Below are positions 36,691 to 45,437 of a DNA stretch of 64,000 nt, piece by piece; within the stretch, counting starts at the first letter, position 1; each line of letters starts with the position of its first letter. Below the pieces are notes generated by a model. It was not told the origin of the DNA, searched no databases, and was given only the letters and a program-made list of their open reading frames with translations. Source of the DNA: Henckelia pumila (taxonomy: Eukaryota > Streptophyta > Magnoliopsida > Lamiales > Gesneriaceae); NCBI RefSeq assembly GCF_033568475.1, contig NC_133123.1:18152622-18216621 (forward strand), given 5' to 3'. The translations under genes were made by a program, and so were the position numbers.

Positions 36691-37930
36691 GAGGTGCCGA
36701 GATTCATTTCAAAGCACACCATTCACCTCTTCTCTCTCAATTCCTTAGTCTTCTAACTCAAATCTAGGGAATTCTAGGCGTCCCATCGGGAATTCGGAAG
36801 TGGCGTAGCGATCTAGACGTCGTAGAGGAGCTGTGGCCTAGTTTTGAGGCAATCGACAGCAAAGGGCTAACGACGGACGAAGGTATAGCTTTTGCTTCCT
36901 AAAAATATTTAGGAGTATGATATATCTTAGTTAAGGCTTTTTGAGCACTTTAATGATATTAGTATCATTTGGTAGTGTAGTGCGGATTATAGTCGTAGAC
37001 CTAGAGCTGGTAGAGCGCACCTAGTATTTGAGGTACGAAAGTAATGTTCGAGATATCCTGACTGAGTATGCATGTATTATGTGACTGCATGATTATATGC
37101 CATGATTTTATGCTGCATACATTTGTATATTGAGCTATCTCCTTCGAGATGTCTATTAGTAGGGTTGTACCCTATCCTGTTAGTGGATGGACTTCCATCG
37201 AATTGAGTCCGGCGTATCCACTAGTATTTTTGGTATGGGAGCCATCTCCTGCAGCGACGGCACAACGTGCTACATACCAGGGCCCGGTCTGTCTTTGTTA
37301 TCTGATCCTTGACCTCGAGTCTATAGGGAGTTCACTTTGCATGCATGTATACTCATACTCTCGTGCTGAGCGTTTTATGCTCATGTCTCGTACTCTGTGT
37401 TTCTGGACACCCTATTCCATGGGGCAGGTTTGCGATTGGACGAGGCGGGTGGATCCAAGAGGGGCTAGGCAGTGGTTGGCTAGCTGGAGCTTCGTCTAGG
37501 TTTTTATTTCTGTTGTATTGGGTTGATACAGCTGTTCGATCTGGTTGTATTATATTTGGGTATTTACAGATTCCTTGCCTTGGGATTGTAGTATTTGTAT
37601 GGTTTCCGAAGTTTAATTCTGATTTTTTTTAATTAAGTTAATTGTATTTCTAAGTTCTTTTTAGTAGGTGATCTCGGTAAGGGTCACTACACAATCCAAA
37701 AAAAAGAACAAACTATGTTAGCTCAATTCGAAGCTCCAATCTATGAAGCAAAAGTTGACATGACCAGAGAAACTCAACAAATGCTATGTCAAAGACTAAG
37801 AACAATGATTTCCACTCACAAATGTGGACATTGCCAACCAATTCAGACATAAAAAGCAGCTGTCAAAGAAGAAAAACCAATAAAGAAATGGTTCGAATGT
37901 GCCAGTAATTCAGATAGTGACACAATGTAA

Positions 37931-38450
37931 AAACAAAAGAAATCGTGGACCACACCACATGTGAAAGACATCCACTCAGATGTAAAATGAGCTGTTTTCC
38001 ATTATGTAGTGTCGGGTGGTCCCCCTCTTTTCTTTTATTTTAATTTTGTATGCGTTTCTCCACGCCTATAAAAGGAGATGTTTGTGTTGTAAATAAACAG
38101 GCGAAGTTTGAGTATCTCTCTCTCTTCTTAAGTTTTTTACAATCTGGTTCATACAAGACGTATGAAAACTATCAGAAACTAAGAAACATAAAATCAGAAA
38201 TAAAATTAAGCCTTATGGCAAATAACTAAACAAGCAGGGCGTAAGGAGGATAAGGTTGGAAGTCAACCATTGAAGTTTCATGTTTAGAGTAAACCTGGAG
38301 ATCCATAGAGTAAATACCAGTTGATCAAGTGATCGTTAAGGAAAAACAAGGATTTGGCCTCTGCTAAAAAACAAGACTCATTCAATCAAGGTAACCTTCA
38401 TAAACCTTCTGCAACCCTTAATTTAAAGAAATATTCAAAATACATTAATC
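37931..38450 (+). promoter_or_regulatory. Viral large intergenic region: pregenomic promoter and leader
   Basis: A clear TATA box CCTATAAAAGGAG (TATAAAAG 38067-38074) stands after the transactivator-like ORF, as does the pregenomic (35S-type) promoter of caulimoviruses. AAATAAA follows within about 30 bp and could act in polyadenylation. The leader continues to the first small ORF at 38451. Promoter activity today is unknown. Confidence 0.7.
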
Positions 38451-38618
38451 ATGTCATCATCCTTTATAAGAAATGGAAGATTAATAATAAAAAACTGGTT
38501 TGAAACAGAGGATGATCATGAATATGATACATTTCATGAATATCGTTTAAATAATTCTGATTTAACCATATTCGAATCAATTTATCAACTAAAATTTGTA
38601 ATAGTAATTTACGAATGA
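38451..38618 (+). pseudogene. Small viral ORF downstream of the leader
   Basis: An ATG-initiated ORF of 55 codons (MSSSFIRNGR...) ended by TGA; the same frame continues for another 15 codons (DQIGIKSFICYK). No recognised domain. It may correspond to the small ORF that precedes the movement protein in caulimoviruses. Confidence 0.4.
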
Positions 38619-38733
38619 GACCAAATTGGAATTAAATCATTTATCTGCTATAAATGAATCAGATCAATCAGATCTGTAAACCAATGAATAAAAAGTTCAT
38701 AAGAATTAAGAAGTTCATAAGAATTCCGCAACC

Positions 38734-38745
38734 TGATATCAAAGC
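38734..38745 (+). promoter_or_regulatory. Candidate viral tRNA-Met primer site
   Basis: TGATATCAAAGC matches the tRNA-Met primer site TGGTATCAGAGC at 10 of 12 positions and lies about 640 bp downstream of the pregenomic promoter, the expected distance. No better match was seen in the leader. Confidence 0.45.
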
Positions 38746-38766
38746 AGTTATTAAAATAGATTACTA

Positions 38767-39273
38767 ATGCCTGGATTAACCTTAGATATTGAGATTAAAA
38801 ATTTATTTGATAAAATAATCTTACTAAAAGATTCACGTCAAATAAATTAATATTGGAATAGAATAAAAGATCTCCAAACCCTCTATTTCAAAAATCATAA
38901 AAAAAACATTTTTCAAGCAACTGGAAAATAATAATTCAGATTTCTGAAAATGAAGAAATTGAAGACATAACAATCTGTTATGTATAAAAATAAGCTTTGT
39001 TATCGAAACCCGGTCAACAAAAATAAAATAGTAAAAATAACAATTTTTACTAAATGGAAAATGTATGAACATACAAAAACAAATATCTTTAATTTATATT
39101 CCATGAATATAAATTTTGATATAGAAAATTGTGAAAACAATTTGAAACATCTCAAAAATTTTCAATCTTCAATTGATAATTTCGAAGATTTTCAGAATCT
39201 ATTAGAACAAATCGATTCAACAAAAAGACTTCTAATAGCCTTAAAAAAATTAAGAAGTTCTATCATTTGTTAA
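38767..39273 (+). pseudogene. Small viral ORF remnants before the movement protein
   Basis: Short frame pieces (MPGLTLDIEIKNLF... from about 38767; 38980-39273 with an acidic/basic helical stretch LLEQIDSTKRLLIALKKL) end one base before the movement protein ATG. Tight spacing like this is usual in caulimovirus genomes. Function not recognised. Confidence 0.4.
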
Positions 39274-39274
39274 A

Positions 39275-40086
39275 ATGACAGAAGTAACAATTTCAAATCA
39301 AAAAAATCAGATTGATGAATCTGAAGAAAACCAAGAGTATAATTTAAATATTATATTTAATCAAAGTAAGTTTGCTGAAATACAGAAAACAGGATTTTCT
39401 AATTCAAAAACTAATCTAATAGATCAACCGGGAATATTAAGCAATATTTCAAATTTTATTAATCCAAAAAAAAATTTAATTTATTATTCGATTCGTACAA
39501 AAGAACGATCATGTAAAATAAATAACGAGTTAAGGTCTAATACTCTGAAGTTGTTAACAACTCAAGATATTGATACCATCATGGCAAAAACCAGTGAAAA
39601 AGAACGATCTGAACTGAAATATGTTCATATCGGAGGAATTAAAATAATAGTATCAGCTCACTACCGAGAAGGAATAGATACACCAATTGAAATCACAGTT
39701 CGTGACAAAAGGATACGTAATTTTGAGGATTCTATCCTTGAAAAATTGAAGGAAACTTATGTTACAAAAAGATGAAATTTTGTATTTATTCGCAATACAA
39801 TATATCACTTTTTGATAAAAATATAAATGACGTTTTAACACTAGATTATTACTTTTATAGAAATAATCTTATGTTAACAGGAAATCATCCAATCAATATA
39901 AACTATGTTGTCGGCGTAGCAATGAGTAATAATTCTCAAACAGGAATAATTTCAACAAAACCAACTATTTCTGTTGAAAGAATGTTTGAAAATATTACAA
40001 GAATTGAATACCCTCGAAAGGCATTTATTGAAGAAATAAATCCCTATAAAAGATGGAGTTCAGACGACCTCCAAATCACGAAATAG
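39275..40086 (+). pseudogene. Viral movement protein (30K type), frameshifted
   Basis: The first part (39275-39775) contains LKYVHIGGIKIIVSAHYREGID, typical of the 30K-type movement protein core, and ends in a frameshift at about 39772. The second part (39772-40086) contains NINYVVGVAMSNNSQTG, also part of this core. The protein would act in cell-to-cell movement at plasmodesmata. The copy is broken by the frameshift. Confidence 0.8.
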
Positions 40087-40186
40087 TCTGTACCAAGAAG
40101 ATCGTTATCATTTGCTAGAAATGATTAAGATATTCTTGAGAAGATTGGAACCATGAATCAAAATATTCTAAAAATTAAACAAGCTA

Positions 40187-40504
40187 TTGTTAATGAGTCA
40201 ACCTCATCGCAATGACGTCCTTAATAAAATTAGAAAAGATCTAGGAGATTTAGAAAATAACATTAATAAGATCAATCTAACAATACAAAAATTAGAGAAA
40301 AATTTCAAAGAATATATTGATTTAGCAACAACTAGATTAATAATTGAACAAGAAAGACATAGTAATAAAATATTAAACTATCTTAAGGAAGTTCTTCCAA
40401 TAGATAAAGGAAAAAGAAAAATGGAGGAAGAACCACCATTCAAAATCGAATCATGGTATAGAAATCCCCTTAGTTATGGAAAACATAAGTATGGAGATGT
40501 TTAG
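40187..40504 (+). pseudogene. Virion-associated-like coiled-coil ORF
   Basis: About 105 codons, the first two thirds a strong predicted coiled coil (LGDLENNINKINLTIQKLEK), then a short basic tail. Size, position before the coat protein and coiled coil fit the virion-associated (ORF III) protein of caulimoviruses. Identification by context. Confidence 0.5.
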
Positions 40505-41684
40505 TGAAACAGACCAATCTGATTTTGAACAAATAGGAGTAAATACAGAAGAATTATATCATTCACATCAGGAATCAGAACAACACAGAGATATGGATAT
40601 TTCAGAATCAGCATCCGAAGATAATTCTAGACCACGATTAAATCTACGAACGAATGTAGAAGGTAGTGGCGGAAGAGATGATGAAGAATATAAATATAAC
40701 AGAGACCAATATTCTGGATCTTATAAAGATGTTAGAGATATTCTTAGAGAATCAAAAACATCAGGATTTGTGAAACAAAATATTTTAGATTTAAGCTGTT
40801 CAACAGCTAAAGAAAGAAAATCAAAGATAGATCATTGGGCAAATGAACTATCAATCAGTACAAATTCAATTAACACCATTATTAGATAAAAGTGAGAATA
40901 TTCAAGTTTTAACTCATGGGATGATAAAAATGACATTGATAGGAGCAGTAAGAACGTGGGCTGAAAATCTAGTAATTACTAATCTAGCACAAGGAATGAC
41001 ATGACATCGATATTTTGAACTATTTATTGATGCCTTGTACCAATAATTTTTGGGAGTTTCTAATAATGATGCTAATCTGGTAGCCAAAAACATAGAACAA
41101 AATAGAGCAATTTTTATTCTGGATAATATAAAATTATGTAATTTATGTTATCTAGAAGAATTAATATGTGATTATGAAACAAACTATTATCAGTTAATAG
41201 AAGCTGATAAAAAAAAACATTATAAATTAAGTATTTTTAATAAAATACCTAATATACTAATAAATATTAAAGATGAATTCTTAACTAGCGCTTATGCTAA
41301 AACACTAGGAGGAGCTATTAAATTTATTAAAGATATTATAACAAAGAAATGTCATGAAGTAACATTAAATAAAAGAATATCCAAATCTTACAAAAAAAAC
41401 AATAAACTCTATTGTGACAAAATAGAATTCACAGTAAAAGAATATGGTTGTAAAACAAACATGTCACACAACCATTTAAAACGACAGAAACAAAATAAAT
41501 TTAATAAACCTTATAAATCTTTTAATAAGAAATTTATTCCCTATAAAAAAAAGAAATTTAAAAGAAATTTCTTCAGAAAACCTTATAAAAGAAATTTTAT
41601 AAAAAATTTGATAATAAAAAACCAATTTACCCAAAAAGTAAGGGAAAGAACTGCACATGTTGGTTGTGCAATGAAGAAGGTTAT

Positions 41685-42063
41685 TGTGACGCCCGGGGCT
41701 GAAGAGGCAGAGAGTGATCGCCGGTGCCAAGAGGTTGCACGGACAATGAGCGGCTCCTGGTAGGCTTCTAGGCGGAGGGAGACATGAATGAACCGATCCC
41801 GTGCCGGAATGAGAGGGATTCTGAGACTGTGTAGGTATGGGACTACATGGTTGAGGATGGCTTAAAAGATTTCATATGTAATATTCATATCAAGAAGGTG
41901 CATCTTCTTTTCAGAAGCTCATCACATAAGAACTCCAAAGTTAAGCGTGCTTGACTTGGGGCAATTATAGGATGGGTGACCCCCTGGGAAGTTTTCCAGG
42001 GTCCGTGTGAGTGAGGACATAAGCACGCTGAAAAGACCCGTCTTGATACAGTGGGGCGTTACA
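41685..42063 (+). repeat. Cassandra 5' LTR with 5S rRNA-like domain
   Basis: About 41921-42000 carries AACTCCAAAGTTAAGCGTGC and GGATGGGTGACCCCCTGGGA, close to the A-box to C-box internal promoter of plant 5S rRNA genes. RNA polymerase III transcription is the accepted idea for this family. Confidence 0.9.
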
Positions 42064-42133
42064 AATGGTATCAAAGCCGACCTCTCTTAGTACGGTATGG
42101 TTCGGGGACGAACCAAGCGGAAGCTGGTGGGCA

Positions 42134-42511
42134 TGTGACGCCCGGGGCTGAAGAGGCAGAGAGTGATCGCCGGTGCCAAGAGGTTGCACGGACAATGAGC
42201 GGCTCCTGGTAGGCTTCTAGGCGGAGGGAGACATGAATGAACCGATCCCGTGCCGGAATGAGAGGGATTCTGAGACTGTGTAGGTATGGGACTACATGGT
42301 TGAGGATGACTTAAAAGATTTCATATGTAATATTCATATCAAGAAGGTGCATCTTCTTTTCAGAAGCTCATCACATAAGAACTCCAAAGTTAAGCGTGCT
42401 TGACTTGGGGCAATTATAGGATGGGTGACCCCCTGGGAAGTTTTCCAGGGTCCGTGTGAGTGAGGACATAAGCACGCTGAAAAGCCCGTCTTGATACAGT
42501 GGGACGTTACA
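42134..42511 (+). repeat. Cassandra 3' LTR with 5S rRNA-like domain
   Basis: Near-identical copy of 41685-42063. Visible differences: GGATGACTTAAAAG for GGATGGCTTAAAAG, one base missing in AAAAGCCCGTC, and GGGACGTTACA for GGGGCGTTACA. 5S-like part at about 42369-42449. Confidence 0.9.
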
Positions 42512-42922
42512 AATATGCAAATGAATGTCCAAAACGAAATGAAAAGAAAAACAAAATTAAACTTTTAGAAGAATTATACACTCTTGGATTTTATCCAGTA
42601 GAAACAATTGAATGTTTATCAGAAGATGAAAATATTTATTATCTTGATGAATCAAGTAAATCAGATTTTGAATTCGATTCCACATTTGAAAAATAATAAT
42701 GATAATGATTAAATTAAGAACAAGGGCATTTTTGGAATAATTTATAGGGAGTTGAAACAAAGTTTAAATCAACTAGGGAGTAAACACAAAGTTAAGTTTG
42801 GCCTTGGGGAGTAATTTGTAAGTTGCCCGATTGTTTTATGTGCTCAGACATTTTTTATCCATAAATACTTATCCAAAAAAAATATGTATATTATCGATAT
42901 TACACATATAATTCTGTAATAT

Positions 42923-43513
42923 GGGTGAATTGGTGTTCAGTCCCTAAATCCAAAAACAAATTAAGAATCAGTCCCTTGTCAGAAAAAATTTGTTTGCACT
43001 CCCTGGGCCCACATTATTTTTCTCGGATAAAATTAAGTACAAAACATTGAAAATATGGTACAAATACAAGATATTTGAGCACTAATTGTTCAAGATCGAG
43101 TACAAAAAAAACAATTTTGAGTATAAAAAATCTAAGCATCTTTATTAATGTGAACTTGCAACATGTGTTTGAGTACTCAAAAATCATATATTTGTACCAG
43201 ATCTAACACATTGGATACTCAAAAATCACATATGCGTACCATATTTTCAATGTTTTGTACCGATTTTCATCCAAATAAGATAAATGTGTTATTAATATCA
43301 ATATTTTTTAGTACTCGAAAATCATATATTTATACTAGATCTAACACATTTGATACTCAAATATCATGTATTTGTACCATATTTTTCATGTTTTGTACCA
43401 AATTTCATCCGAAACAAAACATGTGGGCCCAGGGAGTTTAAACAAATTTTTTTTCTGACAGGGACTGATTGTCAATTTAAATTTAAATCTGGGGACTGAA
43501 TTATAAATTACCG
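42923..43513. mobile_element. Mutator-type MITE, 591 bp
   Basis: Inverted ends of about 95 bp: GGGTGAATTGGTGTTCAGTC at left and, inverted, CGGTAATTTATAATTCAGTC at right, both running on through CAATCAGTCCCT-like and CTCCCTGGGCCCACAT blocks. The 9-mer TTCTGTAAT flanks it (42912-42920 and 43514-43522), with two extra bases AT on the left. The interior has two degenerate copies of a block with ATCATATATTTGTACCAGAT (about 43171-43290 and 43312-43412). No coding sequence. It lies 85 bp from the large Mutator-framed element. Confidence 0.75.
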
Positions 43514-43522
43514 TTCTGTAAT

Positions 43523-43911
43523 TATCTATGACAAAATGAAGATCGTACATTTTTTCAATAAAATTACACTTGGGAACTTGAAACAAAACCTATAAATTTT
43601 AACAATGTTTATTTTTTTAATTCGTGGAAAGCAGTTTAATTTCTCTTTGTAATATGTTAAAATGGAAAAGAAGGAGAAGAAGTTCAAATGCCAAATTGAA
43701 ATAAATAAGTAAATCTAAACATTTATAATAAATAATAATGATTATTTATTATTGCAGTTATGTATCAAATTAATGAAATCTTACACAAAATGCCACATTT
43801 CATTCCAAACCCGTGACCCCTTTAAATAATTCCCATGCATAAATACATAACTTGCGCGCCTAGGCAATAGGCATGCACTAGCTCACATGAAGAATTAAAC
43901 AAACACACAAC
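43523..43911. other. Intergenic DNA and promoter region of the MGN gene
   Basis: AT-rich. CATAAATACATA near 43839 lies about 70 bp before the ATG at 43912 and could be the TATA box. Confidence 0.4.
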
Positions 43912-44196
43912 ATGGGAAATTGCATCCTCAAGGTAGTCGCAGACGTAGCACACGAGCTCGAATCGATCAAGATCACACCATACTCCGACCAACTTCGCGT
44001 AGAAGGAAGCCGGAAATCTGTCAGAGTGCTGCCTCCCAAGGAGGGTGTGTGGAGAGTGAAGTTGGTGATTGATCCCAAGGATTTGGAGGAGATCATGTCG
44101 AAGCAAGTGAACATCGAGGCATTGATAGAGCAAATGCGGGTCGCTGCCATTTCTACTCCTCGACGAGACAAGGGATCCCGGTGGGCTTCAAGTTAA
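43912..44196 (+). CDS. Small MGN-starting protein, PADRE (DUF4228)-like
   Basis: A single-exon ORF of 94 codons starting MGNCILKVVADVAHELE. Gly2 and Cys4 suggest myristoylation and possibly palmitoylation. VRVLPPKEGVWRVKLVIDP, then LEEIMSKQVNIEALIEQMR, resembles the C-terminal part of small plant PADRE/DUF4228 proteins, which are induced by pathogens and stress; the assignment is by recollection of the family pattern. Base composition is richer in GC than the flanks, and the ORF is bounded by a TATA-like box and a pyrimidine-rich 3' region, so it is probably a real, intact gene. Confidence 0.75.
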   Translation: MGNCILKVVADVAHELESIKITPYSDQLRVEGSRKSVRVLPPKEGVWRVKLVIDPKDLEEIMSKQVNIEALIEQMRVAAISTPRRDKGSRWASS

Positions 44197-44494
44197 GCCG
44201 CCTCCTGCAGCCGCCGTCGCCACTTGCTTTGCTTTCTTTTTCTTTCAATTTTCTTTTCATCCGCAAATATTAAGATATGAAATTCTTCCACGCATGACTG
44301 TATTTTAGTCTCCATTTCATACGGGGAACACTGGTCATGATCAATCAAGAATGTCACATATCAACACAAATTTGAACGAAAATAATTAATAAGTGGAAAA
44401 ATTATTAGCAAAAAACAAAGTGCATGCCAACTGTTCATTATAGGAAGAAGGCTAATAAACACTCAATTCATCAGAAAACATAGCTTGTTTCATC
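44197..44494. other. Convergent intergenic region
   Basis: Between the plus-strand MGN gene and the minus-strand three-exon gene. It must hold both 3' UTRs. No other feature seen. Confidence 0.4.
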
Positions 44495-45368
44495 CTATGT
44501 GAAAAATCTGGTTTGATCTATCTCCGTACATAACGGATAAAAAATACCGTCCCCAGACAAAGATGCAGAGCCCGACTTGATATAAGTCAGGAACATATGT
44601 AGCACCTGGTAAATATATTCACTGCGAATATAATTATCATTTCCTTCTGCATTTTCTATGCGCTTTTGCAAACCAGAAATAATGAGTTCATTGATTTTAC
44701 CTCGACTCCGTGGCGATAGAAAGCAGGCTGGACTCCATCTTTCTAAACCTCCCACTGAATGGCAGACATCCTCGAGAATATTTGAAAAGTCTAAGGTTTT
44801 CACCAATTCTGGAGTGTCACTAAAGTGATCTTTTTAAAAATAAAAATAAAAAATATTGAAAAGGAGATGTTACGAGGAAGCAAAAAATCTTGGAGAAAGT
44901 GTCTGGAGACCTTTTTTACACCTCCTAGTTCAGTGGGTATTATTTTGATGAAGCCTAGTCGTAGAAATTCTTGAAAGATTCAAATTCAGCATCTCAATCT
45001 GATCTCATATCGAGTGATCTTAAGGTATTTCACAGCTCAAAACTTTTGAACCAGTGACATTCCATCAACATGGACAACACCATATATAGTTGAATGATTA
45101 TGAAATAAACTCAACAATTATAGACATTACTCAAATCACCAGACAGCTCGAATATGGGCAGCGTCTGCAAGAAGCAAATGTGTGTACTTGAAGATCCGTC
45201 CATCCCATTCAAACAATATGTATGCTGCAATATTCTAGCACAACCATTAGTTCCTTGCAATATAGATATGAATAACGTGAAAAAAATAGCACATTTACCT
45301 TTCATGATAATGCCATGTAGGAAACTTGGCAGCTCTTTAGTTGATGATGGATCCATCTGTCTTGACAT
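44495..45368 (-). CDS. Unidentified three-exon gene
   Basis: Read on the minus strand: exon 1 45368-45299 (MSRQMDPSSTKELPSFLHG...), exon 2 45224-45140 (YILFEWDGRIFKYTHLLLAD...), exon 3 44819-44495 (DTPELVKTLDFSNILEDVCH... ending TEIDQTRFFT). Both introns have GT and AG, and both junctions keep one frame (phases 1 and 2), giving 159 residues. That is unlikely by chance. I do not recognise the family. The exon 3 product looks globular, mixed charged and hydrophobic, with no transmembrane segment. More 5' exons could lie upstream, where a CBL pseudogene sits on the other strand. It could also be the tail of a longer or decayed gene. Confidence 0.5.
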
Positions 45369-45437
45369 ATTCTTTTGTTATTGTTCATTTCCCTCTCCAT
45401 GTCCGAAGTTATGATGATCAAAACGACAAAAAACTCA

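Larger units (their letters stand above)
36376..37691 (+). mobile_element. Solo LTR inside the viral transactivator-like ORF
   Basis: 1316 bp, ends TGTAGTAGCCCG and GGTCACTACA, perfect target duplication CAATC (36371-36375 and 37692-37696). It belongs to the same family as the LTRs at 13947, 16510 and 13524 (inverted). Its palindrome array (36510-36678) uses a different unit from the others. No internal domain. Confidence 0.95.
35425..37930 (+). pseudogene. Transactivator/viroplasmin-like ORF, split by a solo LTR
   Basis: The first part (35425-35823) is a coiled-coil, Lys/Glu-rich region (QLEEILIDIQEEIQILQQ). A stop follows, then a conserved-looking part (ARTLQGAPAHEVARFFSNVL, about 35925-35985; LFLYQLRNSIIQFKKAV) to 36375 with another stop at about 36175. 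The frame then meets the solo LTR 36376-37691 and resumes at 37697 to about 37930, with a cysteine pair in HKCGHCQP. The position between polymerase and large intergenic region, and the coiled coil, fit ORF VI of caulimoviruses. Identification is by context. Confidence 0.65.
41685..42511 (+). mobile_element. Cassandra TRIM retrotransposon
   Basis: 827 bp: LTR 41685-42063, an internal part of only 70 bp, LTR 42134-42511. The LTRs start TGTGACGCCCGGGGC and end CGTTACA and differ at about three positions by eye, so the insertion is young. The internal part has a tRNA-iMet primer site (TGGTATCAAAGCC, 42066-42078) and a purine-rich tract (about 42110-42133). Each LTR holds a 5S rRNA-like stretch, the mark of Cassandra. 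It has no genes and depends on other elements. The flanks GTTAT and AATAT are only partly alike, so the duplication is imperfect. Confidence 0.93.
40476..42696 (+). pseudogene. Viral coat protein, broken and split by Cassandra
   Basis: It begins in 40476-40889 with an acidic Ser/Glu-rich N-terminus, shifts frame at about 40885, has stops near 41002 and 41045, and continues in 41050-41680 with the capsid core and a Lys/Arg-rich basic region (about 41480-41640). The zinc knuckle starts with the first two cysteines at about 41658-41670 and is cut by the Cassandra element at 41685. The rest of the knuckle and the acidic C-terminus follow at 42512-42696. This pattern (acidic ends, basic domain, CCHC) is that of caulimovirid coat proteins. 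Confidence 0.8.
33045..42705 (+). mobile_element. Endogenous caulimovirus-type pararetrovirus, one genome unit
   Basis: Order on the plus strand: protease-RT-RNase H, transactivator-like ORF, large intergenic region with promoter, leader, small ORFs, movement protein, coiled-coil ORF, coat protein. Going round the circle this is the Caulimovirus/Soymovirus order, linearised between coat protein and protease. Subtracting the solo LTR (36376-37691) and Cassandra (41685-42511) with their duplications leaves about 7.5 kb, one caulimovirid genome. Every large ORF carries stops or frameshifts, so this is an inactive fossil copy. Confidence 0.85.
32910..42828. mobile_element. Mutator-type inverted-repeat frame holding a pararetrovirus
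   Basis: Left end GGGTAAATTGCTTATAAATC and right end, inverted, GGGCAACTTACAAATTACTC. About 14 of the first 22 positions match. Similarity continues for about 120-130 bp as repeated AAACTTA...TTTACTCCCTA blocks (32910 to about 33040; about 42712-42828). The flanks are the perfect 9-bp duplication GATTGTTTT. Everything between is viral sequence plus two later insertions. Either the viral genome integrated into an existing MITE of about 260 bp, or the transposon captured it and moved with it. No transposase is present. Confidence 0.7.

Noticed and set aside
41921-42449. 5S rRNA genes
   Set aside because: The 5S-like parts are incomplete and lie at the same place in two LTRs with a primer site between them, so this is Cassandra.
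42531-42696. Separate small gene for an acidic peptide
   Set aside because: It is the C-terminal end of the viral coat protein cut off by Cassandra.
45154-45414. Plus-strand ORF starting MGSVCKKQ as the N-terminus of the CBL gene
   Set aside because: It resembles an acylated CBL start, but it is the antisense of exons 1 and 2 of the minus-strand gene, which splice in frame. It also lacks the conserved CBL region expected between start and EF-hand 1.
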